From contig NZ_FPIP01000006.1 of the NCBI RefSeq assembly GCF_900119075.1, forward strand, positions 90,632-154,631: a stretch of DNA of 64,000 nt. Direction: 5' to 3'. The notes beneath the pieces are model-generated. The model ran no database searches and was not told the origin of the DNA. It was given only the letters and a program-made list of their open reading frames with translations. The stretch's first letter is position 1, and each line of letters starts with the position of its first letter. The position numbers and the translations under genes were made by a program. Positions 31,757 to 41,092 of this stretch are shown here, piece after piece. Source of the stretch: Ruminococcus flavefaciens (GTDB taxonomy: Bacteria; Bacillota; Clostridia; Oscillospirales; Ruminococcaceae).

Positions 31757-32227
31757 ATGGCACTTAGAAGGATTTTAACAGATAAGGACGAAATGCTCCA
31801 CAAGGTTTGCAAGCCTGTGGATAAGTTTGACGAGAAGCTTGCACAGCTTCTTGACGATATGCACGAGACTCTCAACAAGGCTGAGGGCGTAGGTCTTGCG
31901 GCTCCCCAGATAGGCATATGCCGCAGGATATTCATCATGCACCTTGACGAGAATGACAGCATCGAGGCTATAAACCCCGAGGTTACAAAGAAAGAGGGCA
32001 AGCAGAGAGTGCAGGAAGGCTGCCTTTCCTGCCCGAATGTATGGGGATATGTAACAAGACCTATGAGCTGTCACTTAAAGGCTCAGGACAGGAACGGCAA
32101 CTGGTTCGAGCGCGATTTCACAGAGCTTGGCGCACAGTGCACCTGTCATGAGAACGACCACCTTGACGGTCACGTTTTCACAGAGATAGTTGAAGAATTC
32201 TTCGTACCCGAGGAGACTAAGCAATGA
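31757..32227 (+). CDS. def: Peptide deformylase
   Basis: 156 residues. It removes the formyl group from nascent proteins. All three metal and active-site motifs are intact: GVGLAAPQIG, EGCLSCP (Cys ligand) and HENDHLDG (HExxH type). It overlaps fmt by four bases; the two are a functional pair. AAAGGATAG precedes the ATG. Confidence 0.97.
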   Translation: MALRRILTDKDEMLHKVCKPVDKFDEKLAQLLDDMHETLNKAEGVGLAAPQIGICRRIFIMHLDENDSIEAINPEVTKKEGKQRVQEGCLSCPNVWGYVTRPMSCHLKAQDRNGNWFERDFTELGAQCTCHENDHLDGHVFTEIVEEFFVPEETKQ

Positions 32228-33153
32228 AAATAGTATTTATGGGAACTCCCGATTTTGCCGTGCCATGCCTGCGTACTCTTGCAGAGAGCAGCCATGAGGT
32301 TGCGGCAGTGTTCACACAGCCCGACAAGCCCAAGGGCAGAGGATACAAGCTTATCCCCACACCTGTAAAGGCTGCGGCTGAGGAATACGGGATACTCGTT
32401 TATCAGCCCCTTTCACTGAGAAAGGGCGAGGACGCAGAGGAGTCCATGAGGATACTCCGCGGGATAGCTCCCGACCTCATAGTCGTAACGGCTTACGGAC
32501 AGATACTCCCCAAGGAGATACTGGAGCTGCCGAAATACGGCTGTATCAATATCCACGCTTCCCTCCTGCCGAAGTACAGGGGAGCAGCTCCCATAAACTG
32601 GGTGCTCCTCAACGGCGAAAAGGAGACAGGCGTTACTTCCATGCAGATGAGCGAGGGACTTGACACAGGTGATATGCTCATAAAGAGAGCTGCGGAAATA
32701 GGCGAGAATGAGACCTATGAGGAGCTCTATGCAAGGCTTTCTGCTATGGGAGGCGAAGTTCTTGCGGAGACTATAGAAGCTATCGGAAATGGCGCGTTAA
32801 AGCCAGAGGTGCAGGACGACAGCCTGAGCTGCTATTCTCCTATGATACGCAAGGAGATGAGCGCTCTTGACTTCTCGAAGACTGCGGCGGAGGTACACAA
32901 CACTATCCGCGGCGTTACGGGCTTTGCAATGCTGGAGGGCAAGCGCCTGAAAGTATTCAGGTCGGAGATAGCACAGGGCAGCTTCGACGGTGCCGAGAAC
33001 GGCGCTATCGTGGATACTGCAAGCTTTGCGGTCAAGTGCGGCGACGGAAAAGCCGTTATCTTCCGCGAGGTACAGCCCGAGGGCAAAAAGCGTATGAAAA
33101 CAGAGGACTTTCTCAGAGGAAAGAAGCTCGTAAAGGGCGATATCCTCGGATAA
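32224..33153 (+). CDS. fmt: Methionyl-tRNA formyltransferase
   Basis: 309 residues. It formylates initiator Met-tRNA with 10-formyl-tetrahydrofolate. Seen are VFMGTPDFAVPCL, the catalytic Asn/His segment INIHASLLPKYRGAAPINW, the catalytic Asp in SEGLDTGDML, and the C-terminal tRNA-binding domain with IRGVTGFAM. It begins in the ATGA overlap with def. Confidence 0.97.
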   Translation: MKIVFMGTPDFAVPCLRTLAESSHEVAAVFTQPDKPKGRGYKLIPTPVKAAAEEYGILVYQPLSLRKGEDAEESMRILRGIAPDLIVVTAYGQILPKEILELPKYGCINIHASLLPKYRGAAPINWVLLNGEKETGVTSMQMSEGLDTGDMLIKRAAEIGENETYEELYARLSAMGGEVLAETIEAIGNGALKPEVQDDSLSCYSPMIRKEMSALDFSKTAAEVHNTIRGVTGFAMLEGKRLKVFRSEIAQGSFDGAENGAIVDTASFAVKCGDGKAVIFREVQPEGKKRMKTEDFLRGKKLVKGDILG

Positions 33154-33165
33154 GGAGGAATAGTT

Positions 33166-33933
33166 ATGTATATCATGAATATGTTTATGGCACTGTCAAG
33201 ATATTATCACTACTACGGAACAGGCTACGGCACACGCAGTACAAGCGACCACATCGGTATTTATATCCTGCTTTATGTTGCTATACTGGTAATACCGCTC
33301 ATTGCCCAGATAAACGTATCTTTCACATTCAAGAAGTACAGCAAGATAGCCAATTCAAGAGGTCTTACCGCAGATCAGGTGGCAAGAATGATACTTGACG
33401 CAAACGGACTTCAGTATGTTGAGATACAGCACATCAAGGGCAAGCTCAGCGACCATTTCGATCCTAAGGCAAACGTTGTAAGGCTTTCAGATTCTGTTTT
33501 CGGACAGCGCTCTGTAGCGGCTATCGGTGTTGCGGCTCACGAGTGCGGTCATGCCTGTCAGCACGCTGAGAGCTACGGCCCTATACTTCTCAGAAGCAAG
33601 CTGGTACCCGTTACCAATATCTGCTCACACCTCTGGTACATCGTTCTCCTGATAGGCGTCGCACTGAGCAGTCTCACTATCGGTACAGGACTTATTTACC
33701 TTTCTATCGCTATGTTTGCGGCAGTTGTCATCTTCCAGACAGTTACTCTCCCGGTAGAGTTCGACGCAAGCAACAGAGCGCTCAAGACTCTTGCAAACGA
33801 TGGTATCCTTGAACCAAGTGAAGTTCCTCACGCAGGCAAGGTGCTCAAGGCAGCAGCTCTCACATATGTTGCAGGACTTCTTTCTTCGATACTCCAGCTG
33901 CTCAGACTTCTCCTTTCAGTCAGAAGAAGATAA
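33166..33933 (+). CDS. Membrane zinc metallopeptidase (PF04298)
   Basis: 255 residues. An N-terminal helix (YILLYVAILVIPLIAQI), the zinc site HECGHACQHAE near residue 125, and further helices at about residues 152-195 and 230-250. These neutral zinc peptidases of the Zn_peptidase_2 family are regularly found between fmt and rsmB in Clostridia; their substrate is unknown. AAGGAGG lies just before the ATG, and the stop overlaps the rsmB start. Confidence 0.93.
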   Translation: MYIMNMFMALSRYYHYYGTGYGTRSTSDHIGIYILLYVAILVIPLIAQINVSFTFKKYSKIANSRGLTADQVARMILDANGLQYVEIQHIKGKLSDHFDPKANVVRLSDSVFGQRSVAAIGVAAHECGHACQHAESYGPILLRSKLVPVTNICSHLWYIVLLIGVALSSLTIGTGLIYLSIAMFAAVVIFQTVTLPVEFDASNRALKTLANDGILEPSEVPHAGKVLKAAALTYVAGLLSSILQLLRLLLSVRRR

Positions 33934-35225
33934 TGACAGATCCGCGATATCTTGCTGTAAAGCTTCTCGACAAGACCTTTTCAAGCGGCAGCTATTCAAA
34001 TTTGCAGCTTGACAGCGGTCTCAAAGGCTCGGATCTTGACGACCGCGGCAGAAAGCTCTGCTCCGCTCTATACTACGGAGTCATCGAGCGCAGGCTCACT
34101 CTTGACCATATGATCGGCGGTCTCAGCTCCCGCCCCATAGAGAAGCTTGACGGCATAATACTGAATATACTGCGCTGCGGCGTGTACCAGATAATGTACA
34201 TGGACAGCGTTCCCGACAATGCGGCGGTAAACGAGAGCGTGGCTCTTGCAAAGAAGTTCCGCAAGACCAGCGCTTCGGGCATGGTCAATGCGGTGCTCAG
34301 GAATTTTATCCGCGGCGGCAGGGAGCTGAAGCTCCCAAAGGACGGCGTAAAGGCTTTATCCGTGAAGTATTCTGCTCCTGTTGAGCTGGTAAAGAGCCTT
34401 GCGGACGACTACGGCAGAGAGGCGGCGGAGAATTTCCTTGCGGCTTCTCTTGAAAAAAATGTCACATATCTTCGTCTCAATCCGATTAGATGTACAGAGG
34501 AAGAATTCCTTTCTGCACTGGGCGGTATAAAAGCCGAAAAGCTCATGGATAACTGCTTCATGGCGGAGAGCGGCGATCTTACGGCAACAGAAGCCTTCAA
34601 AAAGGGCTGGTTCCACGTTCAGGGGCTTGCTTCGCAGCTGTGCTGCATGAGCCTTGCTCCCACGGAGCAGGACAGAGTCCTCGATATATGCGCTGCCCCG
34701 GGAGGTAAGACCTTCACTATGGCGGAGCTCATGGGCGGCAAGGGCGAGATATATGCCTTTGACCTTCATGAAAAACGTGCGGAGCTCATACGCAAGGGCG
34801 CTGAAAGACTTGGTCTCACCAATATAAAGGCGGCGGCAGGGGACGCAACGAAGTTCAACCCCGAACTGCCGAAATTCACGAAGATACTCTGTGATGTCCC
34901 GTGCTCGGGACTGGGAGTCATCGGCAGCAAGCCCGAGATAAAGTACAAGAACATCTCGGATTTTGCGGGGCTCCCCGACATACAATATAAAATAGTGTGC
35001 AATGCGCTGAATTACCTCGATTCGGGCGGAACTTTAGTCTATTCCACCTGCACGGTGAGAAAAGCCGAAAACGAAGCGGTCTGCGAGAGACTTCTCCGCG
35101 ACCATTCGGAGCTTGAAGCCGTGGAGCTTCCCGAGCTCATGGGAGAAAAATTCGGCACTATGGCTACACTTATGCCGCCGAAATTCGGAAGCGGCTTCTT
35201 TATAGCAAAATTCAGAAAAAAGTAA
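33933..35225 (+). CDS. rsmB: 16S rRNA m5C967 methyltransferase
   Basis: 430 residues with an N-terminal NusB-like RNA-binding domain (about 1-140) and a SAM-dependent methyltransferase domain. The SAM site is LDICAAPGGKTFTMAEL; the two catalytic Cys motifs are DVPCSGLGVIG and YSTCTVRKAENEAV. It abuts the zinc peptidase gene by a one-base overlap and is followed nine bases later by rlmN. Confidence 0.96.
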   Translation: MTDPRYLAVKLLDKTFSSGSYSNLQLDSGLKGSDLDDRGRKLCSALYYGVIERRLTLDHMIGGLSSRPIEKLDGIILNILRCGVYQIMYMDSVPDNAAVNESVALAKKFRKTSASGMVNAVLRNFIRGGRELKLPKDGVKALSVKYSAPVELVKSLADDYGREAAENFLAASLEKNVTYLRLNPIRCTEEEFLSALGGIKAEKLMDNCFMAESGDLTATEAFKKGWFHVQGLASQLCCMSLAPTEQDRVLDICAAPGGKTFTMAELMGGKGEIYAFDLHEKRAELIRKGAERLGLTNIKAAAGDATKFNPELPKFTKILCDVPCSGLGVIGSKPEIKYKNISDFAGLPDIQYKIVCNALNYLDSGGTLVYSTCTVRKAENEAVCERLLRDHSELEAVELPELMGEKFGTMATLMPPKFGSGFFIAKFRKK

Positions 35226-35234
35226 GGTGATAAA

Positions 35235-36293
35235 TTGGAAAAAGTAGATATTCTCAGTCTTGATCTGGACGAACTTACGGAAGCTCTCGTTGCTCTGGGA
35301 GAGAAGAAATTCCGCGCAAAGCAGATATTTCAGTGGCTTCACGTCAAAAGAGTCCTTGATTTCGACAAAATGTCTGATATATCTATCCAATTGCGCAGTA
35401 CTTTAAAAGAAAAATTTTGTATAAATGGACTATTTATACAAAAAAAGCTTGAATCTGCTATAGATAATACGGTAAAATATCTTTATAGGCTTTCTGACGG
35501 CAATTTTGTGGAGACCGTCCTGATGGAGTACAGCTACGGATACAGTATCTGTGTGTCCACTCAGGTGGGGTGCAAAATGGGCTGTCGTTTTTGTGCGTCT
35601 GCGATAGCAGGCTACGTGAGAAGTCTTGCTCCCTCGGAGATACTCATGCAGATATATGAGGCTGAGAGGGACTCGGGCAAAAAGGTCTCGGGTGTGGTGC
35701 TCATGGGCATCGGCGAGCCTCTTGACAATTTCGACAACGTTATGAAGTTCCTCACGCTGCTCTCCCACAAGGACGGCAACGATATGAGCCTTCGTCACGT
35801 ATCGCTCTCCACCTGCGGTATCGTACCGCGTATATATGAGCTGGCTGATAAGAAATTACAGCTCACGCTCTGTATTTCTCTGCACTGTGCAGACAACGAG
35901 GGCAGAAGCGAGATAATGCCCGTAAATAAAAAATACGAGCTGTCAAGTCTTATGGAGGCTTGCAGATACTACATCGAAAAAACAGGACGCCGCGTAACCT
36001 TTGAGTACGCCGTCATCGACGATGTGAATAATTCCGCGGCGGACGCCGACAAGCTGGCAAAGCTGCTGCGGGGCATGAACTGCCATGTGAACCTTATTCC
36101 CGTTAATAAGGTCAGGGAACGAAATTATCGTACAGCCCGTTCAGGTGTTGCGGAATTCGCAAAACAGCTGGGCAGGCGGGGGATAAACGCTACCGTGAGA
36201 AGAACTCTCGGCAGCGATATAGAAGCGGCGTGCGGTCAATTGCGGCGTGACGCTGCTGCGCAAAGTCAACAGAATGGGGGTGCGGATACTTGA
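35235..36293 (+). CDS. rlmN: 23S rRNA / tRNA adenine-C2 methyltransferase RlmN
   Basis: 352 residues, radical-SAM enzyme methylating A2503 of 23S rRNA and A37 of some tRNAs. The cluster motif is GCKMGCRFCAS; GIGEPLDNFDNV binds SAM; the two catalytic Cys lie in STCGIVPRIY and near the C-terminus in DIEAACGQL. The start is TTG after AAGGTGAT. Its stop overlaps the next start (TTGA). Confidence 0.96.
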   Translation: MEKVDILSLDLDELTEALVALGEKKFRAKQIFQWLHVKRVLDFDKMSDISIQLRSTLKEKFCINGLFIQKKLESAIDNTVKYLYRLSDGNFVETVLMEYSYGYSICVSTQVGCKMGCRFCASAIAGYVRSLAPSEILMQIYEAERDSGKKVSGVVLMGIGEPLDNFDNVMKFLTLLSHKDGNDMSLRHVSLSTCGIVPRIYELADKKLQLTLCISLHCADNEGRSEIMPVNKKYELSSLMEACRYYIEKTGRRVTFEYAVIDDVNNSAADADKLAKLLRGMNCHVNLIPVNKVRERNYRTARSGVAEFAKQLGRRGINATVRRTLGSDIEAACGQLRRDAAAQSQQNGGADT

Positions 36294-37015
36294 GGTTTCG
36301 CTACGGCACGGATATCGGTCTGATTCGCGATGAAAATCAGGACGCGGTCAGATGCGAATACTTCGGCCATAATGTGCTTGCCGTCGTGTGCGACGGTATG
36401 GGCGGCGAACGAGCTGGAAAGGAAGCCAGCGAGCTCGCAATAGAAGAATTCTTCCAGCGTTTTTCGGCGGATTATAAGGAGAGCCTCAGCGATGAGGATA
36501 TCCGCAAGCTCCTTATATCATCGATATCAGCGGCAAATTCCGTGATATATACACGGGCGAGGTTCGATTTCAAAAACTTCGGCATGGGTACGACCTGTGT
36601 GGCTGCCTTTGTTACAGGTAAAACAGCCTTCATAGCCAACGTCGGCGACAGCAGAGCATATCTCATCACCGACACAGGCCTCGTCAGGATAACCACTGAT
36701 CATAATGTAGCAGCTTTGCTGTTTGAGCAGGGGAAGATAACCGAGGAGGAAATGGAGGTACACCCTCAGAAGCATATGCTCGTAAGAGCTGTAGGCGTGG
36801 ATAAAACGGTGCTCACCGATACGTTCATGCTGGACTATGAGGATAAGATAAGTCTGCTGCTGTGCTCGGACGGCCTTTCGGGATATTGCAGTGATGATGA
36901 AATATACGACGTCATTCTCAACTCTGATTTTGATGACGCCGCAGATCAACTTATAAAATTAGCTCTCACCAAGGGCGGCCGTGACAATGTAACTGTTGCG
37001 GTAATTTCTGACTAA
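36290..37015 (+). CDS. stp: PP2C-family Ser/Thr phosphatase
   Basis: 241 residues. It reverses phosphorylation by the adjacent kinase. Metal-binding motifs: TDIGLIRDENQDA, VCDGMGGERAGKEAS, ANVGDSRAYLI, LCSDGLSGY and GGRDNVTVAVI. The start is a TTG overlapping the rlmN stop. The gene order rlmN-stp-prkC-rsgA is the conserved Firmicutes arrangement. Confidence 0.96.
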   Translation: MRFRYGTDIGLIRDENQDAVRCEYFGHNVLAVVCDGMGGERAGKEASELAIEEFFQRFSADYKESLSDEDIRKLLISSISAANSVIYTRARFDFKNFGMGTTCVAAFVTGKTAFIANVGDSRAYLITDTGLVRITTDHNVAALLFEQGKITEEEMEVHPQKHMLVRAVGVDKTVLTDTFMLDYEDKISLLLCSDGLSGYCSDDEIYDVILNSDFDDAADQLIKLALTKGGRDNVTVAVISD

Positions 37016-37031
37016 CGCAGGAGGAAAGGAA

Positions 37032-39386
37032 ATGGACAAGAATATTGGCAAGAAGCTCGACGGAAGATATGAGATAACCGAGCTCATCGGCGTCGGAGGT
37101 ATGGCTGAGGTCTACAAGGGCGTCGATGTTATCGACAACAAAACGGTTGCCATTAAGATACTCAAGAAGGAATTTGCAGAGAACGAGGAATTTCTCCGCC
37201 GCTTCCGCAATGAGTCAAAGGCTATCGCAGTTCTCTCACACCCGAATATCGTAAAGATTTACGACGTGGGCTTCTCCGAGAAGATACAGTACATCGTAAT
37301 GGAGTACATCGACGGTATCACTCTCAAGGAGTATATCGAGGAGGAAAAGGTCCTCACATGGAAGGACACAGTTCACTTTGTTATACAGATACTCCGTGCT
37401 CTCCAGCACGCTCACGACAAGGGCATAGTTCACCGTGATATCAAGCCCCAGAACATCATGATGTTCACTGACGGCACTATCAAGGTCATGGACTTCGGCA
37501 TTGCAAAGTTCGCCCGTGAGGAAGGCAAGACAGCTACCGATCAGGCTATCGGAAGCGTTCACTATATCAGCCCCGAGCAGGCAAGCGGCAGCGTTACCGA
37601 CGCAAAGAGCGATATCTACTCCGTCGGTGCAATGATGTACGAGATGCTCACAGGCAAGAAGCCTTTCGACAGCGATAACCCCGTTGCTATCGCAGTTATG
37701 CATATGCACGATATCCCCGAGCGCCCGAGAGCTATCAATCCGTCTATCCCCGACGGTCTTGAGGAGATAGTTCTCAGAGCTATGGAAAAGGCTCCCGAGG
37801 ACAGATACCAGACAACTGCCGAGATGATAAGCGATATCGAAGCATTCAAGGCTGATCCGCATATCTCATTCGGTTATTATACTGAGGAGACCGACGAGTC
37901 CGAGGAGTTGCTTGACAGCTCCGCAGGCACAGAGGTAGAGTCCGAGAGCAGACAGGAGGTAGCCAACGCTTACGCTTCAAAGGCTAAGGCTCCTGTGGCA
38001 GCTGCTGCCGCAGCAGGCGCAGGCTCGGGCTATTCATCGGGCGGCTCTGTATCACAGAGATACAACGACGCTTATACCGACAATTACGACGAGTACGATG
38101 ATGACGAGGACGATGACGAAGAGGAGGAAGAGCGTTCCTCACTGGTAGTCCCCGTACTTACGGCTGTAGTCGTAGTAGTTATCATAGTTGCCGTTATATT
38201 CGTAGCAACTATGCTCAGCGGACTTCTCAGAAACAGCGCAAACAAGAACGGCAAGACCATGCCAGACCTTTACGGCTGGGACTACAATCAGGCTTATGCA
38301 GCTTACAGCGGCGATATCAAGTTTGAGATAGAGAGTCAGGAATACAACGAAGCCGACGAGGGAACTATCATCAAGCAGAGTATCGAAAAGGGTACTGTAT
38401 TCAACAAGGGCGATGTCTGCAAGGTAGTTATCAGTAAGGGTATGGAGACCGTTGAGGTACCTCATGTACGAAATGTTAACCTCGAGCTTGTAAAGACTCA
38501 GCTCCGTGAACGAGGACTTGAACCCAAGATACAAAAGACCTCGGACGCAGAGATAAAGCCTGATTACGTTATCAAGTCCGAGCCTGAAGAGGGTACTATG
38601 GTACACAAGGGTACAACTGTTATCCTCTATGTCAGCATGGGCGCTAACGCAGAGCAGGTAACTCTGGACGATTATATCGGCAAGACAGCAGAGGACGCTG
38701 CTATCCTTGCAGGCTATAAGAACCTTAAGGTAAAGACAGAGCCTACACCTTCATATGAGAAGGAGGGTATCGTTGTAGATCAGGAGCCTAAGAAGGGCAC
38801 TAAGCTCGAGGGCGGCTCAGAGATCACACTTTATGTCAGCGACGGTACTGTTCCGAACGGAAAGGTAGATATCGACCTCAGCTTCCCTGGTGAGGCTTCA
38901 GGACGATTCAGCATCGACTTTATCCTCACAGATGAGAAGAACAAGACAAAGGCTGTATCAACAGGTACCCTTATCTGTCCTGAAATGGCAGGCTACTCAC
39001 TGACTATCGAGGGCTCCGGACAGAGCGTAAGAGCTTCAGCTATCCTTACAAACCTTACAACAGGCGCTAAGGCAAACTACGGAAGCTACACCTTCAACTT
39101 CGCTAAGGGCACATATACCACCGACAGCGAGAACGCTTGGGGCGCATTCGATCAGGTAGGCGCATTCAAGAAGGAAGAGCCTACAACAGAGACTCCTACA
39201 CAGGCACCTGCTCCTACAGATCCTCCTTCACAGGCTGGCAGAGATCCTTCTATCGTAGAGGGCAACACCTACTACGGAAAGTACAACAATGAAGGCGCTT
39301 GGGAGTGGTACGGACACTTTGACGAAAACGACAAGTGGGTCTGGGAAGGCTACTGGAACGACCAGAACGAGTTTGTTCACTATTAA
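37032..39386 (+). CDS. prkC: PASTA-domain Ser/Thr kinase with unusual C-terminal tail
   Basis: 784 residues. The kinase domain (1 to about 275) has VAIKILKKEF, HRDIKPQNIMM and DFGIAKF. An acidic linker (Asp/Glu run near 355) precedes one membrane helix (about 373-398), then three PASTA repeats (about 405-615) that sense peptidoglycan. Beyond them is an extra beta-type domain (about 618-715), a Thr/Pro-rich spacer, and a Trp/Tyr-rich end with NEGAWEWYGHFDENDKWVW. The last parts are not in the Bacillus PrkC I know and may bind the wall. Confidence 0.95.
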   Translation: MDKNIGKKLDGRYEITELIGVGGMAEVYKGVDVIDNKTVAIKILKKEFAENEEFLRRFRNESKAIAVLSHPNIVKIYDVGFSEKIQYIVMEYIDGITLKEYIEEEKVLTWKDTVHFVIQILRALQHAHDKGIVHRDIKPQNIMMFTDGTIKVMDFGIAKFAREEGKTATDQAIGSVHYISPEQASGSVTDAKSDIYSVGAMMYEMLTGKKPFDSDNPVAIAVMHMHDIPERPRAINPSIPDGLEEIVLRAMEKAPEDRYQTTAEMISDIEAFKADPHISFGYYTEETDESEELLDSSAGTEVESESRQEVANAYASKAKAPVAAAAAAGAGSGYSSGGSVSQRYNDAYTDNYDEYDDDEDDDEEEEERSSLVVPVLTAVVVVVIIVAVIFVATMLSGLLRNSANKNGKTMPDLYGWDYNQAYAAYSGDIKFEIESQEYNEADEGTIIKQSIEKGTVFNKGDVCKVVISKGMETVEVPHVRNVNLELVKTQLRERGLEPKIQKTSDAEIKPDYVIKSEPEEGTMVHKGTTVILYVSMGANAEQVTLDDYIGKTAEDAAILAGYKNLKVKTEPTPSYEKEGIVVDQEPKKGTKLEGGSEITLYVSDGTVPNGKVDIDLSFPGEASGRFSIDFILTDEKNKTKAVSTGTLICPEMAGYSLTIEGSGQSVRASAILTNLTTGAKANYGSYTFNFAKGTYTTDSENAWGAFDQVGAFKKEEPTTETPTQAPAPTDPPSQAGRDPSIVEGNTYYGKYNNEGAWEWYGHFDENDKWVWEGYWNDQNEFVHY

Positions 39387-40264
39387 TGAGTAAAAACGTT
39401 ATAAGCGGAATAATTATAAAATGCTTAGGGGGACTCTACAGTGTAGAGTCCCCTGACGGTATATATGAGTGCAAGGCGAGGGGAGTTTTCCGCAACAGGG
39501 GGATAAGTCCCTGCGTGGGCGACCGCGTTGACGTTGAGGACGGCGTCATCACGGAGATAGCTCCGCGAAAAAACTGTATCATAAGACCTCCGCTTGCAAA
39601 TCTGGATCAGCTCATATTCATAGTGTCCACCTGTGAGCCTGCTCCGAATTACCTTATTCTGGACAAGTTCATAGCCATTGCGGAGTACAAGGGCATAACC
39701 CCCGTAGTGGTCATAACCAAGACAGACCTCGGGGACAGCCGTCCCATACATGAGATATACGGCAGTATCGGTATTGATGTTGCTGAGGTCAGCTACGATG
39801 ACGAGGCTTCCATTGAGAAAGTGCGTCAGCTGCTCAGCGGTAAGATAAGCGCCTTTACGGGCAACTCGGGAGCAGGCAAGTCTACCCTGCTCAACGCAGT
39901 AGATCCTACTCTGAATATTGCCACAGGCGAGATAAGCCGAAAGCTTGGCAGAGGAAGACACACCACCCGTCATGCTGAGCTCTACAAGCTCAGCGGCGGC
40001 GGTTATATAGCCGATACTCCCGGATTTTCCACCTTTGAGACAAATCGCTACGACATTATCCGCAAGGAGGAGCTGGCGGACTGTTTCCGCGAGTTTGACG
40101 GACTTACGGATAAGTGCCGTTTCAGGGACTGCGCACACCTCTGCGAAAAGGGCTGTGCGGTAGTCGAGGCAGTTGAGAGGGGAGAGATATCTCTCAGCCG
40201 CCACGAAAGCTACAAGACAATGTACGAAGAAGCTAAGCAGTTAAAGGAGTGGGAGCTCAAATGA
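39386..40264 (+). CDS. rsgA: Ribosome small-subunit maturation GTPase
   Basis: 292 residues from the ATG that shares a base with the prkC stop (TAATG). Circularly permuted GTPase that assists 30S assembly. OB-fold at the N-terminus, G4 VITKTDL, G1 GNSGAGKSTLLNAV, G3 DTPGFSTF, and the zinc knuckle C-x5-C-x-H-x5-C (CRFRDCAHLCEKGC). A near-perfect DNA palindrome lies within its first codons. It ends in an ATGA overlap with thiN. Confidence 0.96.
   Translation: MSKNVISGIIIKCLGGLYSVESPDGIYECKARGVFRNRGISPCVGDRVDVEDGVITEIAPRKNCIIRPPLANLDQLIFIVSTCEPAPNYLILDKFIAIAEYKGITPVVVITKTDLGDSRPIHEIYGSIGIDVAEVSYDDEASIEKVRQLLSGKISAFTGNSGAGKSTLLNAVDPTLNIATGEISRKLGRGRHTTRHAELYKLSGGGYIADTPGFSTFETNRYDIIRKEELADCFREFDGLTDKCRFRDCAHLCEKGCAVVEAVERGEISLSRHESYKTMYEEAKQLKEWELK
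39429..39453. repeat. Perfect palindrome inside the rsgA coding start
   Basis: Twelve-base arms GGGGACTCTACA/TGTAGAGTCCCC around one central G, beginning 44 bases into rsgA and encoding GLYSVESP. The right arm starts TGTAG and ends CCC, similar in type to the intergenic GTAGGG palindromes. Confidence 0.85.
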
Positions 40265-40911
40265 GAAAATGCGCGATATTTGCAGGCGGAGATATGCCTG
40301 ACCTGAGATGCTACAAAAAGTGGTCATACTGGGAGAAGTACAGCTGCTTCATCTGTGCCGACTGCGGCTACAGACACGCCTTAAGACTGGGGATACTTCC
40401 CGATGTTATCGTGGGGGATTTCGATTCCTACAGTGATGAACTGCCAAAGGGCGTTGAGAAGCTGAGAAGCGTTCCCGAAAAGGACGATACCGATACCCTT
40501 ATGGCTGTGAAAAAGGCTATAGAAATGGGCTACAGCAATATCGACCTCTACGGAGCTCTTGGCGGAAGGCGCTTCGAGCACAGCTTCGCCAATATACAGG
40601 CTATGATATACGCATTGCAGCAGGGCTGCCGCCTTGAGATAAAGGGCGAGAGCCACCTGCTTGTACAGGAGGCGGACGAGGGCACTGTTACATACAAGAA
40701 TATGGACGGCGGCGTTTATCTCTCGGTATTCGCACTGACAGAGAGCGTTGGCATAGAGTATCTCCGCGGCGTTAAGTACCCCCTGGAGGACTACCGCATG
40801 GTACAGTCCTTCCCCATAGGCGTCAGCAACGAGATAGAGGACGAAAAGGCTGTCCTGCGCATAAAGGACGGACTTGCACTGGTCATCATAACGCCGAAGA
40901 TAGTGGTGTAA
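40261..40911 (+). CDS. thiN: Thiamine pyrophosphokinase
   Basis: 216 residues from the ATGA overlap with rsgA. It transfers pyrophosphate from ATP to thiamine. Motifs: CADCGYRHALRLGILPDVIVGDFDS, the acidic DDTDTLMAVKKAI, and GALGGRRFEHSFANI. Thiamine diphosphate is the cofactor of the IorA and NifJ enzymes in this window. Neighbour spoVM follows, as in Bacillus. Confidence 0.95.
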   Translation: MRKCAIFAGGDMPDLRCYKKWSYWEKYSCFICADCGYRHALRLGILPDVIVGDFDSYSDELPKGVEKLRSVPEKDDTDTLMAVKKAIEMGYSNIDLYGALGGRRFEHSFANIQAMIYALQQGCRLEIKGESHLLVQEADEGTVTYKNMDGGVYLSVFALTESVGIEYLRGVKYPLEDYRMVQSFPIGVSNEIEDEKAVLRIKDGLALVIITPKIVV

Positions 40912-40968
40912 CAAAAAGCTCCCTTGCGGAATATAATGAGATATATCCTGCAAAGGAGGGGGTACATA

Positions 40969-41052
40969 TTGAAGATAGTGGTCATCAAGAGCCCGAAATT
41001 CATATCGGGGATACTGAGAGCCATTTTCGGTATTAAAAAAGAAGAACAGTAG
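40969..41052 (+). CDS. spoVM: SpoVM-like 27-residue sporulation peptide
   Basis: A short gene starting at TTG 40969 after AAAGGAGGGGG. The peptide reads MKIVVIKSPKFISGIL, then RAIFGIKKEEQ. It matches the Bacillus SpoVM pattern (MKFYTIKLPKFLGGIVRAMLG) at IK, the PKF-x-G-I-x-RA core and the amphipathic helix that recognises curved forespore membrane. Its place directly after thiN, in the stp-prkC-rsgA-thiN-spoVM order, strongly supports the call. A terminator follows five bases after the stop. Confidence 0.88.
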   Translation: MKIVVIKSPKFISGILRAIFGIKKEEQ

Positions 41053-41056
41053 AAAA

Positions 41057-41092
41057 AAGCCGTGATAAAGTTTCCTTTATCACGGCTTTTTA
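41057..41092. terminator. Bidirectional terminator
   Basis: Stem AAGCCGTGATAAAG with CTTTATCACGGCTT, loop TTTC, with A-run before and T-run after. It serves spoVM and, in the other direction, the gene at 41093. Confidence 0.92.
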
